Shown in pieces: positions 1-11,770 of a DNA stretch of 64,000 nucleotides. The notes beneath the pieces were generated by a model that saw only the letters and a list, made by a program, of their open reading frames with translations, ran no database searches and was not told the origin of the DNA. The position numbers and the translations under genes are program-made. Source of the DNA: Adiantum capillus-veneris (taxonomy: Eukaryota; Streptophyta; Polypodiopsida; Polypodiales; Pteridaceae); assembly GCA_014529385.2 (NCBI GenBank), contig CM043947.1, positions 132,481,391 through 132,545,390 of the forward strand. Direction: 5' to 3'. How positions within the stretch are numbered: the first letter of the stretch is position 1; every line of letters starts with the position of its first letter.

Positions 1-1066
1 GGTTGGTTGTACTTTGCCTCATAACGAGCTACAATCGCCTTGAGAGAAGCTACGATGGCCTCAAGCTTGGCTATTTGGCCTCTTTCTCTGAAGGATTCCT
101 CTATAGAGATGTTATTCTATCTCCATCATCTGATCATGCACTTGGAAAGAGAAAATGGGTTTCCCTCTTCGTGGGAGGATGATTTTCTCTTTGCTATGGT
201 GTCCTTTCCTTGGCCCTTTCCAAGCCCACACCTGCTTTGTGTGGGTAGTCTTCTCAGTTCACCCTTTCTTCCCAAGAAAGAAGGTTTCCATAGCTGAATA
301 AGAAAAGGGCGTGTTTTATTCAAGAAAAATCTACAGATTAGGGATTTCTAAGATAGACCTTGAATACATGTGATATGTAGGGTGCTTTGTGTGTAGTCCC
401 TTTGCTTGAGATGAGCCTTGAAATTGGCTAAATAAAATCCATGAACAATTAATACGCAAGTCTTGCTTCAAAAGAAACATTGTGGTGGTTCAAGCTCCTA
501 CCTCCTCCCTTATCATGCACACCATGTGGAGAGCATACATAAAACTTTTCATCTTAAACAAATTGTATGTGCAACACTCCTTGAGATTGCAAAGGTTGAG
601 CCTTGCTCCTTGAATCCAAAAGCTCTTGCGTGTCTTCACATGGAATGGCCTTGCTATCTCAAAGTAGATCCTAACTAACTAGCACAATATCTACATGCAC
701 ATACTATGTCTTTAGCCACTGCTTTTAAGGGTAGGTCCCTTGGACATGCCTTGCATTGTGAGATCCTCAATTTTTTATTTATAAAAGACACTTTCTACCT
801 TTTAAACAATCTATCTACGATCTGTGAAAGGAAATTTGTAGAATCAATAAACATTTGAGTCGAGAACATATATGGCATCTTGTAAGGGTGAGCGAATGAA
901 CACTTGAAACCCTTGCTTGCAAGTTAGCTAACTCTAGTAGATCTGACCTAGAGAACAAATGCAGTGGATGTCATTATTGTTGATTATACTTTTCCTACAA
1001 TAAGAAAACCACATAAGCATTAATAAAGCAATGGAAAAGAAAGTGTAATCACCATTATCCCCTAGC

Positions 1067-1187
1067 TTTGAATTTGGTTCATTGCCGTGGATTGCAATGT
1101 GCTTTGCTTTGAATTCGGCTCATAGCCGTGATTGCAACGTGTTTTGCTTTAAATTCTTCTCATAGTCGTGGACTCTAATATGCTTTG
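1067..1187. repeat. Three-unit minisatellite, ~41-bp period
   Basis: Three consecutive diverged units begin at about 1067, 1108 and 1148. Each starts 'tttgaatt' or 'tttaaatt', passes through 'catagccgtg' or a variant, and ends 'gctttgc' or 'gctttga'. No coding role is visible. Confidence 0.7.
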
Positions 1188-1710
1188 AGACCTTTGTGTG
1201 TATCCTTGGTTCTCTATACCTCCTCCAAGTTCAAAGACTCGTTGTACCTTTGGCTTTGTTTGAACCTTGACTCCAAGAGCTATAGAACTTGCTCCTCAAA
1301 CCGTGTACCTCTTCCTTGAGAAGCTTGCTATGAGCTACAGACCTGTCTTCTCAAACCTTGAAGCCTCTGAGCCCATGCAACCTCTTACAGTACCTCTTCC
1401 TTGTGGGGGGGTAAGAAGGGCCCTTTGGGTGGCCTTGACATCCTTGGGCACCCAACCCTTTCCCTTCATGTGAAACAAAAGCTTTTCTCTCAAGCATGGC
1501 AAACTGCAGTGCAAAGAGGGAGAGTGTCATTCATTGTGCGCATTATTGTACAATGCCCTGTCAAAGACGATATTGCAACAAGTTTCTCCAGTGGGATATC
1601 ATGCACACATCTGGTACTATTTGTAATGCAAACGATCAAGGTCCTAGTGCCTCCCTCTCGTGCAAGCCCCCTTACACGCATGGCTCATCAGCAATCAATT
1701 TTGCCATGAA

Positions 1711-1716
<6 letters not shown>

Positions 1717-1779
<63 letters not shown>
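1717..1779. repeat. (GA)n microsatellite
   Basis: Uninterrupted GA dinucleotide tract of about 31 units. Open frames through it are artefacts of the repeat. Confidence 0.97.
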
Positions 1780-1782
<3 letters not shown>

Positions 1783-2303
1783 ATGCATGTATGCATGTGC
1801 AAATGTGTGGTGGTTACAACCCTATTCCTCAAGAACTTGACTTGCTCTGAGACCACTGTGAGGACTAGGGATTGAAGCATGCTATTCTCCACCTAAACTC
1901 CTTCTCTTATAGGCCATCTGGCATATCTTTAGGAGTCCCTAAACCACATATGCTTAGTCAGCCTTGCCTAGGGTTGTGCCCCCCTTAGTCCTACACTTGT
2001 CTTCACATGCAACAATGAGGCATTCACACCTCAACCGTTTTAGTATTGTGAATCTAGCAGCAATGTTTCCAAATATGGTCATAAGACACTATCCATGAGT
2101 GCCTTTAAAACTTGCAATTGTCTGCTTTTACACGATGTACTTGGACTTTTCATGGCCCACATGCCATTCATGTAGAAATAGAGTCTACCTAGATACACAA
2201 AGTAGATAGGCTTATCTAGGATAGGTAGAGAAAGAAGAATTGAGGGGGAGGTGGACATGCTTGCGAAAGAGATCAATGCCATAGCTAATAAATGGAGCCC
2301 AAC

Positions 2304-2305
<2 letters not shown>

Positions 2306-2400
<95 letters not shown>
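2306..2400. repeat. Compound (GT)n(GA)n microsatellite
   Basis: About 22 GT units (2306-2349) run directly into about 26 GA units (2350-2400). A compound tract of this type usually arises by slippage from a short seed. The 161- and 102-codon frames crossing it are not genes. Confidence 0.97.
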
Positions 2401-2402
<2 letters not shown>

Positions 2403-3131
2403 ATTTAATACACACATTTCAAACTGCTTAGGCTCCCCTCCACAAGAGGTGACAAATCCTAGCAAGAAAGGTCCCAAAAATAAGAAAGGAAGTAGTCTTA
2501 AATTGTATATATTTGTAAGGGCTCCATCCTTGGTTCGAAGCTTGCCCAAACAAAAGTAGACCATTGCAAGATTTAGCTATGGTTTTGTAAATGTTCAAAC
2601 TCCACAGCCTTGGAAGTAACCAGCATTGAGAACTCAAAAATGTATATTCAAATACTTAAGACATAGATTAGCACAATCCTCACTCTTAAGTTTCACTTAT
2701 GAACATGGAATGAGCATTGTGCTAATTTTCAACATTTTAACTAATTTTAGTAGGAAGTAGAATAGTTGCAAACAACCAGCAAATAGACCATATAGACCTT
2801 GCTCTCGAGTGCCCTATGGTTTAGAATGAGAGCATGGCCAACATAATGAAAGGATTTTGCTTATTCATGGCCTTGTTTGTTAGCTTGTAACCAGAAAATA
2901 TTCAAAATACAACAAGCCTAAAATTAGTGTGGCAAGGAAGATACGTTCAAATTGAAAGAAGCCATTCTCTATAAGGGGTTTTACAAATATCTATGTGACA
3001 AGGTACAAAGGGGCTAAGGGATTTGTGTCACTACTTGCACATCATGTACTAAAATTTTCTTGTTAGCTATTGTGAAGGACTTTCTCATTTAGGGATAGGC
3101 ATTCAAAGGAGGTATAACTTAGGTATGTGGG

Positions 3132-4943
3132 CTAGGCAAGGCCAAGTTTGAGGTCAAGAGAGTGATCATCAAGAGAGGGGGGAGGATGGAAGTGGTGCTG
3201 ATGATGGTGGAAGGAATGAAGAGATATGTCATCTTTGTGAGCAGACCCATCGGTAGCGGCACCGTTGTTCAGATATGGGACAAGCAAAGGCCACGGGGAA
3301 GGGGGGGAGGAAAGATGTTCTTGAGGGAAGAAGCCTGGGACGGATGAGCGGGGGAGCCGTGGGGTGCTTGCCGCGTGAAAGGCCGCAAAGGAGGAGGAGG
3401 AGGGGGTGGTTTGGAAAAAAGGGTCGTCGGACACGTGGGGCGTTTTGAAGGGGGAGAAAGAGGGAGGGGGTTGGTCTGACGTGTAGAGCCAGCTGGCGGA
3501 GTGGCGGGGCGGAGGGGAGAAGGAGGGGGGGTAGGAGAAGGAGGCGCGAGCAGAGTGCGGCGCCACGAGAGCGGCGGCGGGCAGGCGGGTCTGCGGAGCG
3601 TACATGTAGAGAGGGCGGCAGCCGCCCACCATGGCCGCCGCTGCCGCCTTCTGGGCGGCCGCCCGGCTGGCCTCCATTTGCAACCTCTTGGCATGCTGCC
3701 TCTCTCGCTTGTGCGCATTCTGGTGGCCACCCAACGCTTGCGAGCTGGCAAACTCGCGCATGCAAAAATGGCACTCAAATTTTCTCCCATACTCCACCAC
3801 TGCTGCCCCCGCAGCGGCGACGCCTAGCTCTTCATCTCTCTGCGCATCTGCTGCCTCGCCCTCTGTCTCCCTCTCTTGCTCTGCTGCTGCCTCTTCTTGA
3901 TCCTCTTCCCTTTCGTCTCTATTTGCCATCAAGCCCCGGTCTTCATCATCATGCGCCTCCTTCTGACCCACGTCAAACCCGAAAAGCTTCAGCGACAGCT
4001 GATCCGAAGCTGATCTCCGCTGCATGCTTAATGGTACGCTGCTGCTATACTCATCCGTGATCAGCGATGGCGGACCAGGGGAAAACTCCGCTGGCTCTTC
4101 ATCCTCCTCGCCTGTGTAGCTGCTGTTTAATTCGAGCCTTGGTCGCTGCAGATGAGCTAGGTCAAGCAATCGCGGCGGCCCGCTGCCATGGTTTTCATTA
4201 GCGGTAGATGGCGAGCTTATGCGCGTGTGGAAGTGGCTATGGCGATCACCAGCTGCAACGTTCTCTGACTTGAAACTATCATCGTCATCATAATAAGCTT
4301 GATCACTGATGGCTGCCGTATCAACAGCCTGATGCGACCAATTATACTGGTGGTGATTACGTGCTTGCTTAAGAGCTGCTTGGTGATGATTAGGTGCTTG
4401 ATTAAGAGATGGGCGGAGCTTAATGCAGGCAGAGGCAGCAATGGGGTTGGGATTAAGCTGCTGCTCATGAAAATATTCTGCAGCGGCGACCCAATCCATG
4501 GCCGAGGAGTGAGAGGGGGACGTCTCACCTGCAGCAGTGCCAAGCTGCTCATCATCATCGTCTTGTTGAAATTGTACTTGAGCTTGATCGTAAATGTTGA
4601 GCATGGCCCCATGATGAGCAGGTGCTCGTACTGCTGAGAAATGCGCGTAGTGTGAAAGCGAAGACGACGCTTTCCTCTCTTCTCTGGGCCTCTTAGGTGA
4701 TGCTACCCACGAGCTGCTGCTGCTGCCACCCGCTCCACGCATTATATTCCCATCATTAATAAGACTCACCTGCACGTCCGCTTCATGCCTGTTGCCATCG
4801 CCATAGCTGCCATTCTCCAGCTCTTCTACGCAGGTTGTACTGTCAAAAGGTGACCGCCCACACGCCACCCTTGCAGTACTTCCACTTTGCTTAGTACAAA
4901 TCACACCCGTGTCCCCGTCCTCATCAGTAGTTTCCCTCTTCAT
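3132..4943 (-). CDS. C2H2 zinc-finger transcriptional repressor (GIS/ZFP5/ZFP8/KNUCKLES-like)
   Basis: Intronless 603-codon frame for a nuclear DNA-binding regulator. Seen directly: one C2H2 finger, C391-x2-C394 to H407-x3-H411, with the plant-specific QALGGH helix motif (402-407). A basic NLS-like tail KRERQHAKR (412-420) follows. An [10 protein letters not shown] box lies at 316-325, and the protein ends in DLKLGLA (597-603), an EAR motif. Known: the LKLFGF box plus single QALGGH finger plus C-terminal EAR define the plant ZFP5/6/8, GIS and KNUCKLES group, which acts in hormone-dependent trichome, root-hair and floral control; EAR motifs recruit TOPLESS-type corepressors. Inferred: repressor. 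The rest is low complexity (acidic E/D/A-rich at 326-380; P/S-rich and H-rich at 460-595), so it is much longer than the 200-260 residues usual in flowering plants. The start is the first ATG in frame, about 90 nt after the predicted transcription start. No neighbouring gene shares its transcription. Confidence 0.9.
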   Translation of the reverse strand: MKRETTDEDGDTGVICTKQSGSTARVACGRSPFDSTTCVEELENGSYGDGNRHEADVQVSLINDGNIMRGAGGSSSSSWVASPKRPREERKASSSLSHYAHFSAVRAPAHHGAMLNIYDQAQVQFQQDDDDEQLGTAAGETSPSHSSAMDWVAAAEYFHEQQLNPNPIAASACIKLRPSLNQAPNHHQAALKQARNHHQYNWSHQAVDTAAISDQAYYDDDDSFKSENVAAGDRHSHFHTRISSPSTANENHGSGPPRLLDLAHLQRPRLELNSSYTGEEDEEPAEFSPGPPSLITDEYSSSVPLSMQRRSASDQLSLKLFGFDVGQKEAHDDEDRGLMANRDEREEDQEEAAAEQERETEGEAADAQRDEELGVAAAGAAVVEYGRKFECHFCMREFASSQALGGHQNAHKRERQHAKRLQMEASRAAAQKAAAAAMVGGCRPLYMYAPQTRLPAAALVAPHSARASFSYPPSFSPPPRHSASWLYTSDQPPPSFSPFKTPHVSDDPFFQTTPSSSSFAAFHAASTPRLPRSSVPGFFPQEHLSSPPSPWPLLVPYLNNGAATDGSAHKDDISLHSFHHHQHHFHPPPSLDDHSLDLKLGLA

Positions 4944-4947
4944 GTTC

Positions 4948-4969
4948 CCTCTCTCTCTCTCTCTCTCTC
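4948..4969 (-). promoter_or_regulatory. GA-rich 5' leader tract of the zinc-finger gene
   Basis: A CT tract on the plus strand, read as (GA)n on the gene strand, lies 5-26 nt upstream of the ATG and therefore within the predicted 5' UTR. Such leader tracts are common in plant genes and can bind BPC/GAGA-type proteins; a function here is inference. Confidence 0.6.
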
Positions 4970-5056
4970 ACCTTTTCTTATGTTCTCCTTTCAATCAGCT
5001 TCCATTAAACCTGCAGCACGCCGCCCCGGCGATGCAGCAGTGTGTGGAAGCTTCCA

Positions 5057-5069
5057 TTTATATTATAAA
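5057..5069 (-). promoter_or_regulatory. TATA box of the zinc-finger gene
   Basis: On the minus strand the sequence reads TTATAATATAAAT, 115-125 nt upstream of the ATG at 4943. That places transcription start near 5030 and gives a leader of about 90 nt. It is the best TATA-like match in the upstream region. Confidence 0.6.
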
Positions 5070-5463
5070 GCCTGCGATACAAATGGCAAGGTTTAATGAA
5101 GCACTGCACATTCGCTGCAAGACTGAAGATTGATTGTCGGCAAGGGAATGTGTGTGTGTTGTTTTTGCTTTGAGAAAGACCTGGGGGAAGCTGATGCAGG
5201 CAAAAGATTGGGGGCTGGGGGCAAATCAAAAGGAAGTGGCGATGCCTGCGGGGATCATTTGAGTACCGCGTACAAAGCAAGCCAAGCTGGACATGGTGGA
5301 GAGGGGTGAGTGATGTATTATTGCAGGTGGGGAGACGGAGGGGGCTTTAAACCGGGGGGCAACACATGAGCGCAAAAGCAGCAAACATAAAACTGAGCAG
5401 GGGCATGTGGAGATGTGAAATGAGCTCTTTTTGAGAGGGGGGAGTACTACACAAAGTGGATTT

Positions 5464-5491
<28 letters not shown>
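5464..5491. repeat. (GA)n microsatellite, zinc-finger gene upstream region
   Basis: About 14 GA units, roughly 430 bp upstream of the predicted transcription start. First of six GA tracts between 5464 and 6927. Confidence 0.95.
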
Positions 5492-5495
<4 letters not shown>

Positions 5496-5735
5496 TGCGT
5501 GCCAAATGTTGTGCTTCCTGCGTATGAGACAAATGTTGAGAGAGATAGGGGACTCTCAGGGGAACTAATTGGATTAAGAGTAGAGAGTGGGGAGGGGGCG
5601 GGGGTGCATATAAAGAAGGCTGCCAGAGAATAAAGAGCATGGATGGGGGTGGGGGTGATGTCAAGGGCGACGAGTGGATTCGCTTGTGCGTAATATGCTG
5701 GTGTTTGTGCATGGGGAAGCCTGCATGTGTAGGGA

Positions 5736-5770
5736 GGGAGAGAGGGAGAGAGAGAGAGAGAGAGAGAGAG
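5736..5770. repeat. GA-rich microsatellite
   Basis: Imperfect tract passing from GGGA units into a pure (GA)n run, upstream of the zinc-finger gene. Confidence 0.9.
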
Positions 5771-6139
5771 CAGCAGCAGTAGGCTACTAGCAGGTTTGCA
5801 AGGATATAGTGCTCAGGTTGTGCCACGGGCAAAAGCCTAGCTAGCTACGCAGGAACAGGGGCTACTGTCCTCTGATAGTGAGAGAGAAAGTCCCCAAAGT
5901 GGGGCTTTGGCAACCCCCCAAAATATTCTTCAAAAATGCCCATTGCTGACAGGAAGGCTGCTTTCCTTAACATATCTTTGATTCTTATATCGCTTGCATC
6001 AACACCGCCCTAAAGCTCACTAAGGGTGACAGAGAGGCTTATTTTTTAATACTTCCATTTATTAAACTTCCATTCACAGCCTTTTGATGCAAATGTCGGC
6101 CGTTTTTTCTAATTACTTTCTTATAAGAGGACAAAATAT

Positions 6140-6181
6140 GGAGAGAGAGAGAGAGACAGAGATAGGGAGAGGGAGAGAGAC
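6140..6181. repeat. Interrupted (GA)n microsatellite
   Basis: GA run with single-base interruptions (GACA, GATA, GGGA) upstream of the zinc-finger gene. Confidence 0.9.
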
Positions 6182-6285
6182 ACGCAAGATCGCTCGTGCG
6201 CGCAGCTGCTCCGCGGGCTTGTCCCTGCAAAGTGGAGCAGGCTAACCAGAGCGTCGTTTAGACACCCGAGATTTGTGTCGATGAC

Positions 6286-6286
<1 letters not shown>

Positions 6287-6328
<42 letters not shown>
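6287..6328. repeat. (GA)n microsatellite
   Basis: About 21 uninterrupted GA units. Confidence 0.95.
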
Positions 6329-6331
<3 letters not shown>

Positions 6332-6427
6332 GTCGACTTCGAATGCAATGGAGAGTTGACGATGTATCTGCAAGGCTCGAATGCAGATTAGATTGACTGA
6401 AGGTGTCTGGCTGTGTTTGTGTTGGGC

Positions 6428-6429
6428 GG

Positions 6430-6465
<36 letters not shown>

Positions 6466-6467
6466 GG
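6428..6467. repeat. (GA)n followed by poly-G
   Basis: About 14 GA units run directly into a homopolymer of about 13 G. The G run is a likely place for sequence-length error. Confidence 0.92.
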
Positions 6468-6890
6468 AAGCCGCGAGCTTCACATCTCATGATCAATCAG
6501 CCCGATTCAACCAAAGAGAGAGAGTTAGCACAACGAGATGCACGGCCGGCAAGCCAGCCAGCCAGCAGCAGAAGTTTTAGCGTCGCAGGAACAATCCTGG
6601 GTGATCCTCAAAGATATGACCGATGAGTCTTGAGCTCAGGACGTATCAATAATCAAGGCTCAAGACTCAAGAGGCAGTGGGCACTTGAGTGTCCAGACTG
6701 GAGAGCGGCAAGACTGAAGAGTCCAGTCTAGGCTCCTGAGTCCTGCAGGCTGCAGCTGAGCATTGCCCTAGGTCGTACTTACACTCTATGATATCACCCT
6801 CAATTATGTGAAGTCCTTGTACTATACTTTAATTTTAGTATCTCCACATACCCTCACATTAAAAATGCAGGCCTCAAGGGCCAAGGCTCA

Positions 6891-6895
<5 letters not shown>

Positions 6896-6927
<32 letters not shown>
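6896..6927. repeat. (GA)n microsatellite
   Basis: About 16 GA units; last tract of the upstream cluster. Confidence 0.95.
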
Positions 6928-6930
<3 letters not shown>

Positions 6931-8900
6931 TCAGGCATGGGAAACCTGCATGCAAGTACCCTGCACTCTGTGACCGCCTCTTGTTTGGCTCCCAAGCAAA
7001 CCAGCTCCCCAAAAAATATGTCCATCATTTGGACGCAAAAGGTGACGGACAAAACCAAGCGTTCTCTCATACAGGCATCCTTTTTCACACTCTCGGTTTG
7101 AAAAAATGTAAGACGTATACAAGCCCTACAAAAACAAGAACTGCAAAAACGTACTAGCTACAACCTTTGCAGGAGAAGACGTATAAAATACAGTATATAC
7201 GTAGATCTACGTAATAGTACCTAGTCAATACCAAAAATACAGATAAATTATATAAAGTTTCTTTTACGGGATGCTTGCATGTATGATTGCCAGGTTTGAA
7301 GCGGTTTATAGTAGCTGACTCAATTATTTGCAAGCATTTTTGGGCTTTTTACCATCCGTTTTTTACTAACGGCAAAACCACAACAAGTAGGTAGTGCTGT
7401 GTAGGCAAGTACTATTTTTAAGTTTTAAGGAGTGATAGTAGAGACGCCTATTTCTCTTTACAATATAAAAATTATAATATAAAAAATACGGACTATTAGA
7501 GCATAGGTATTAGGGTAGGACTAAGAGTAGGTGTGCTTTGTGTGAGAGTCAGAGACTGAAAGTAGGTTTGCTCCATCAATTCTTTGGGATTTCTTTAAAA
7601 GAAGGTGGTGGGCTTTTGGGGATGTCCGTGCAATGGGCGTTAAAACAATGGAGGTAGGGAATTGCTGACATGGGATGCCCATCAAACCATATATAGTTCA
7701 ATAGCCTAGCCTAGTTGTACTCTGGAGTCTGCCCTCCCTCCCTCCCTCCCTCCCTCCCTCTCCCTTCCAACAAGTTCCAAGTTCCCCACCATTACCCACC
7801 TCCTCTTGAGACAAACTCCGAGTAGGCCTCGAGTCCGGACATTATTCCACTTTCCTTCATAGACCGGTCCCCAACAACTGCCAAAACGCCTCTTGAGAAT
7901 TGAGACTTGCAAGTTGCATCCCATCTCTTGTAACTTCCTTTTGATCTCAGTGTTTGTAAAGACCATGGGTTTATAGTATTCTCAACCGCCTAGCATCAGC
8001 TACATTTTGAGCTTTCCTTGAAGAAAACTCATAAAATTTTGCATGTTTTAGTGTAAATACGGACGAATGATTCAAATTTTAACATACCATTGAGATAATT
8101 TTAAGTACGCCTTTTTTTTTCTTTGGTTAGAAATCTTGCTTTGGGAAGCCCTGCACTAATTATTCACATATTGACCTAATGATGTGGGTCGCCCTCGTGT
8201 AAAAGTTTTATCTCTTCACAGTTTTCACAAAGCCTCTCTCGTCACTATCTCACACAATGTCCCACAGATTCAAATTAAATGATGTGGTGCAGGTTTGGTC
8301 TCCATCATCGCTATGGGTAAACGAGGGAATTATAAACTAGGGTGGTGTACATCTGTTAGGTTCACATGGACCTGTACAAATTTTATGTGGTCAAACTTCT
8401 CACTCCATGACCTAACATTTGAGCCTCTTGAGCAAGGCCTCATTTGTGTTGGAAATATGGATACAAGAATGCATCCGAAGATGGAGAACACGAAGGAGAA
8501 GCTGAAGAGCACACAACATTGGAAGTAGTATCATCACCGAGTGTACTAATTCACACATGGCTACATAATATGCTAATAAATCCCCCGAGGGAGTGGTGCA
8601 ATGAATATGAGCTGGCACTCATGTACAAGGAAGATGCAAACCTTATGGGATCAGTCCACAAAGGGGAGTAAGTCCTAAGCTAAAAAGCTTCAAACTTCTC
8701 ATAAGACCTCAGGGAGGGCACCTAAGAAAAATGTAACCTATCACGTGAGTTTAGCAGAAGGGTATTTAAAGCTCTTGAAACTTACAGAAATATATATACC
8801 GAAGGAAACTATTTTTCAAATTTGAAAAAAAAACTTGCAGATTTCAAAAGAGAAGGGTACATTATATTCCTGAAAAGATTTACAAAAAAAGGGTTTTACA
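6928..8900. other. Intergenic stretch, no gene seen
   Basis: Apart from the CCCT tract at 7731-7764 I see no domain, no convincing frame and no terminal repeats. Small frames near 8295-8670 have no recognisable content. Confidence 0.55.
7731..7764. repeat. (CCCT)n microsatellite
   Basis: About eight CCCT tetranucleotides in a row. Confidence 0.95.
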
Positions 8901-8949
8901 AACATGTCTTGAACACATGTGATATGGTAGTTTTACACGTAGTGAACCC

Positions 8950-10141
8950 CTCGAGCATGAGACAGAGCCTTTGTGAAAAAGTCACTTAGGTTGCTGTCTT
9001 GCATAAGCACATAAGCCAAACAGACCTCTCTAGCAAAGAGCCTTCTCTAATACGATGATAATGCACCTCAATGTACTTTGTGTAAGCATGGACCAAAAAC
9101 TGCTCAATCTAAGTAGAAAAAGCATGTAAGTCTAGTGGCAATTATCCCTCCTTGGGATAAAACAACCCAAGATGTATAGTGCCACCGTCTTAAATAGTAA
9201 AAGATCCAATGAATTGCATTTAATTGTGTAGACCCCGGGCAATGCATAAGTCTGCTCACCTGTGAGAGTATATATCGAGCATCTAGCCATATAATCATTC
9301 AAAAATAAAAAAACAAATAGCATCATGATTATTAAGCTTCAAACCTCTCTTCACAGAAGTACCAATATGCTTGCAATGTTGAGGTTGGATCTATGCAACA
9401 ATGTCTCATTGTCCTTTGTCTAACATAAAGCATTACTTCCATCAACATGCTTAAATTGTATGCCCAAATGATGATACAAGATCCCCAAATTTGACAGGTC
9501 AAAAGAGGAATTCAGATCAGCAATATGTTCCTCATTTGGTCCAATGACCAACATATCATCAACATAAGCACAATGATAAATAATACATCATCCACATGCT
9601 TGACATACAAAGTGCTCTCATATAGACTATTTTATAAACCATGTGTGACTAAGTAAGCATGAATCTTTTGATATCAAGCATGTGGAGGTTGCATTAAATC
9701 ACTTAAACCTACACACCTTGTTTTCTTATCCTTTTGAAGAAAACCACAAGACTACAATACACACACTTCCTCATGGAAGTCACCAATCAAAAATAATCCT
9801 TTATGTCCAATGGTTGTACATTCCAACCATTATCAACTTCCAATGCACTCATAATATGTACGATAATTATGTAAAGAGTGAGAGAAAAGATCTAATAATA
9901 ATCAATGCCGCTCTCTTGAGTATACCCTTTTTCCACTGCAAGTCTAGCTTTATAGTGATCAACACTACTATCAAGCTTACATTTCGACGTAAAGAGCAAT
10001 GTATAGTGATCAACACTACCATCACGCTTACATTTCACATTAAAGACCAACATAGTACCAATGGCCTTTTTGCTAAGAGGAAAATCACACAAAGACCATT
10101 CTTCACAATAGCATCATCCTCAAAGCATTGCAACTAACCAA
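8950..10141 (-). pseudogene. Ty1/copia reverse transcriptase/RNase H relic (3' half of element C1)
   Basis: Read on the minus strand from 10141 downward, broken frames give the ordered landmarks of a Ty1/copia polymerase. The RT start is near 10090-9900, with KKAIGTM followed by KARLAVEKGYTQESGIDY. The catalytic box YVDDM and its downstream GPNEEHIADL lie near 9560-9500. The RT-RNase H linker, with SRLMHCPGSTQLNAIHWIFYYLRR, lies near 9270-9190. Several stops and shifts break it and it cannot be functional. A 51-bp tandem duplication (9951-10052) repeats 17 codons inside the RT start. The matching gag half lies at 20450-21640 beyond G1, which was inserted just upstream of the RT domain. Confidence 0.8.
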
Positions 10142-10169
10142 ATTTTTTAATCTTATGCTTCAGCAATGG

Positions 10170-10174
10170 AAAAG
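10170..10174. repeat. Target-site duplication of G1, left copy
   Basis: AAAAG directly precedes the left LTR; the identical pentamer follows the right LTR at 19089-19093. Perfect 5-bp duplications are the expected product of Ty3/gypsy integration. Confidence 0.92.
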
Positions 10175-11770
10175 TGTCATAATAATCAATATCTAATTCT
10201 CCTAAATGATTTTCTCATATTAAACTGATCATTTAATGTGGGGAAGTGCCAGGGGAGAAAAAGCTAGAATATTGGTTAAGCTAGCAGACCGGCCACAGTA
10301 GGGATCCAAAGGAGGGAAAATAGGGATCCAAAGGGGGGGCCATCTGCAAAAGAGCCATGTGCAACAATGGGCTAAAAAGACCCTAAGGTTCAGCCCATTA
10401 AGACTTCCAAAATGCTAAGGTTCCAAAATTCAAAGGTTGTGTCCAAAGGTCAACCCTAGGGAAAATTGGATGCTTTGTGTGTGCCCTAAAAGTCTTTGCA
10501 CATCTCTACATGGGAGGGGGCGAGCCCCAAAGGTAGGGGATGAGAGAGAAAGCCACACACACACACACAGGCTCCCTTTACACAAAGGGAATGAGGGACA
10601 CATGTCAGCTCCCTAGCCCAGATGCCCACAAGGTGTGCCCAATTCCTATTGGAAGACCCTTGAAGTGGACCAATGAGAATTAAGCTAGAGTAAATGTAGT
10701 TTAATTAATTTAAAAACATTTAATAAAAGAAACCAATGAGAATTAAGTACCCTAGAAGACTATTGGGCAGTCTCCCAAAGGGTCCAATGAGCATTCAGAA
10801 GCCCCATGGCTTGCCTGATTCCTATTGGCTAAGAGGCAAAGGGGTCCAATGAGAGTTTAGTTTAATTATTTAATTACCTAAAGCTCTCAAAAAAGGGGAA
10901 AGGGGGACACATGTCAGAAGGCTATCACTTATGCTGCTTAATACCCATTGGCTTGACTTGGGGAGGTCCAATGAGGCAAAAGCCAGACCAAATTAGCAAC
11001 AAGGACTCGCCCAAGAGAGAGAGGGGGGGGGCTGATTTTTTCTTGGCATTGACACACACACACACTCACACTTGACCATGTGTGAAGGAAGAATACTCTA
11101 TCTCCTCCCAAGCTTTAATGGAGAGCTCATCACCTACTCCAAGCTTGTGAGATAGAAGCCTACATCAACACTCTCTTGGCATGTGGATGCAACTACAACC
11201 AAGAGCCAAGCTTCAATGCATACTCATCTCCTCTACCAAGCTAATTACTAAGCTAAGCTATGCTAATATGAGTGATTATGTGAGGAGATGTACATCTTTC
11301 TCGTAAGATACTCCTTCTTCCTCTCAATCTACTCTCATACCCTGCTAGCTCTCACCATCTTCGAAGGTGTGTGAGGTCTTGGGTCTGAGAACGGGGATAA
11401 TTCAAGTTGTGTTTGATTAAGTGTTTTGCTTAGTGCATGAAGCTTCCATCTTCATTGCACTAGCTAGTCTTGAAGGAACACAAAGAATTGTATTGTACAA
11501 TGTCTCTCTTGATGGGAGAAACCATAATACAAAGCCTTTTGGAGGGGGGACCGGCTCCATGCAAATCCGGTCCTCAACTGTTGTCAATAGCTTAATTTCT
11601 CTCTCTTTTGAAAGTATCGTTGATGCTATCTAACTAGGTGTTATGCTTTTTGTTGCTCTCTCCACCCAAGCACTCTTGTAATTCTCATTAGGAATCTATT
11701 CTAATGAAATGCCCACTATGTTCATGCTAATTTCCGCTACACACAAGTTATTAGTCCATTAAATGTTACA
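10175..11770 (+). repeat. G1 5' LTR
   Basis: 1,596 bp, TG...CA bounded, matching 17492-19088 almost base for base. Its 5' part (10639-10971) carries an array of CCAAT and ATTGG boxes, described separately. No clear TATA box was found. The 70-codon frame at 11421-11633 lies inside the LTR and is repeated in the other LTR; I do not consider it a gene. Confidence 0.95.
10639..10971 (+). promoter_or_regulatory. CCAAT/ATTGG box array in G1 LTR
   Basis: At least nine CCAAT or ATTGG pentamers lie within about 330 bp, five of them in the same context CCAATGAG. CCAAT is the NF-Y binding core, so this looks like the element's enhancer. The same array occurs in the right LTR (about 17956-18288). Function is inference from motif density. 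Confidence 0.55.

Larger units (their letters stand above)
1..3131. other. Intergenic stretch without a supported gene
   Basis: I found no coding region that I can defend here. The open frames are short, overlap on both strands, or run through microsatellite. The stretch contains a three-unit tandem repeat (1067-1187), a GA tract (1717-1779) and a compound GT/GA tract (2306-2400). A piece near 335-430 resembles the sequence near 8885-8990, sharing 'acatgtgatatg' and similar flanks, so part of it may be old transposon sequence. Confidence 0.6.

Noticed and set aside
1496-2637. Frames of up to 161 codons over the GA and GT tracts
   Set aside because: Dinucleotide repeats have few or no stops in every frame; the translations are runs of Arg-Glu, Ser-Leu, Val-Cys or Thr-His.
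3229-3900. Long frames overlapping the zinc-finger gene (181 and 173 codons on the same strand, 108 and 89 on the other)
   Set aside because: They are shifted readings of the GC-rich zinc-finger coding sequence with no motifs of their own.
11421-11633. 70-codon frame repeated at 18740-18952
   Set aside because: It lies in both G1 LTRs, so it is duplicated by LTR structure, and has no domain.
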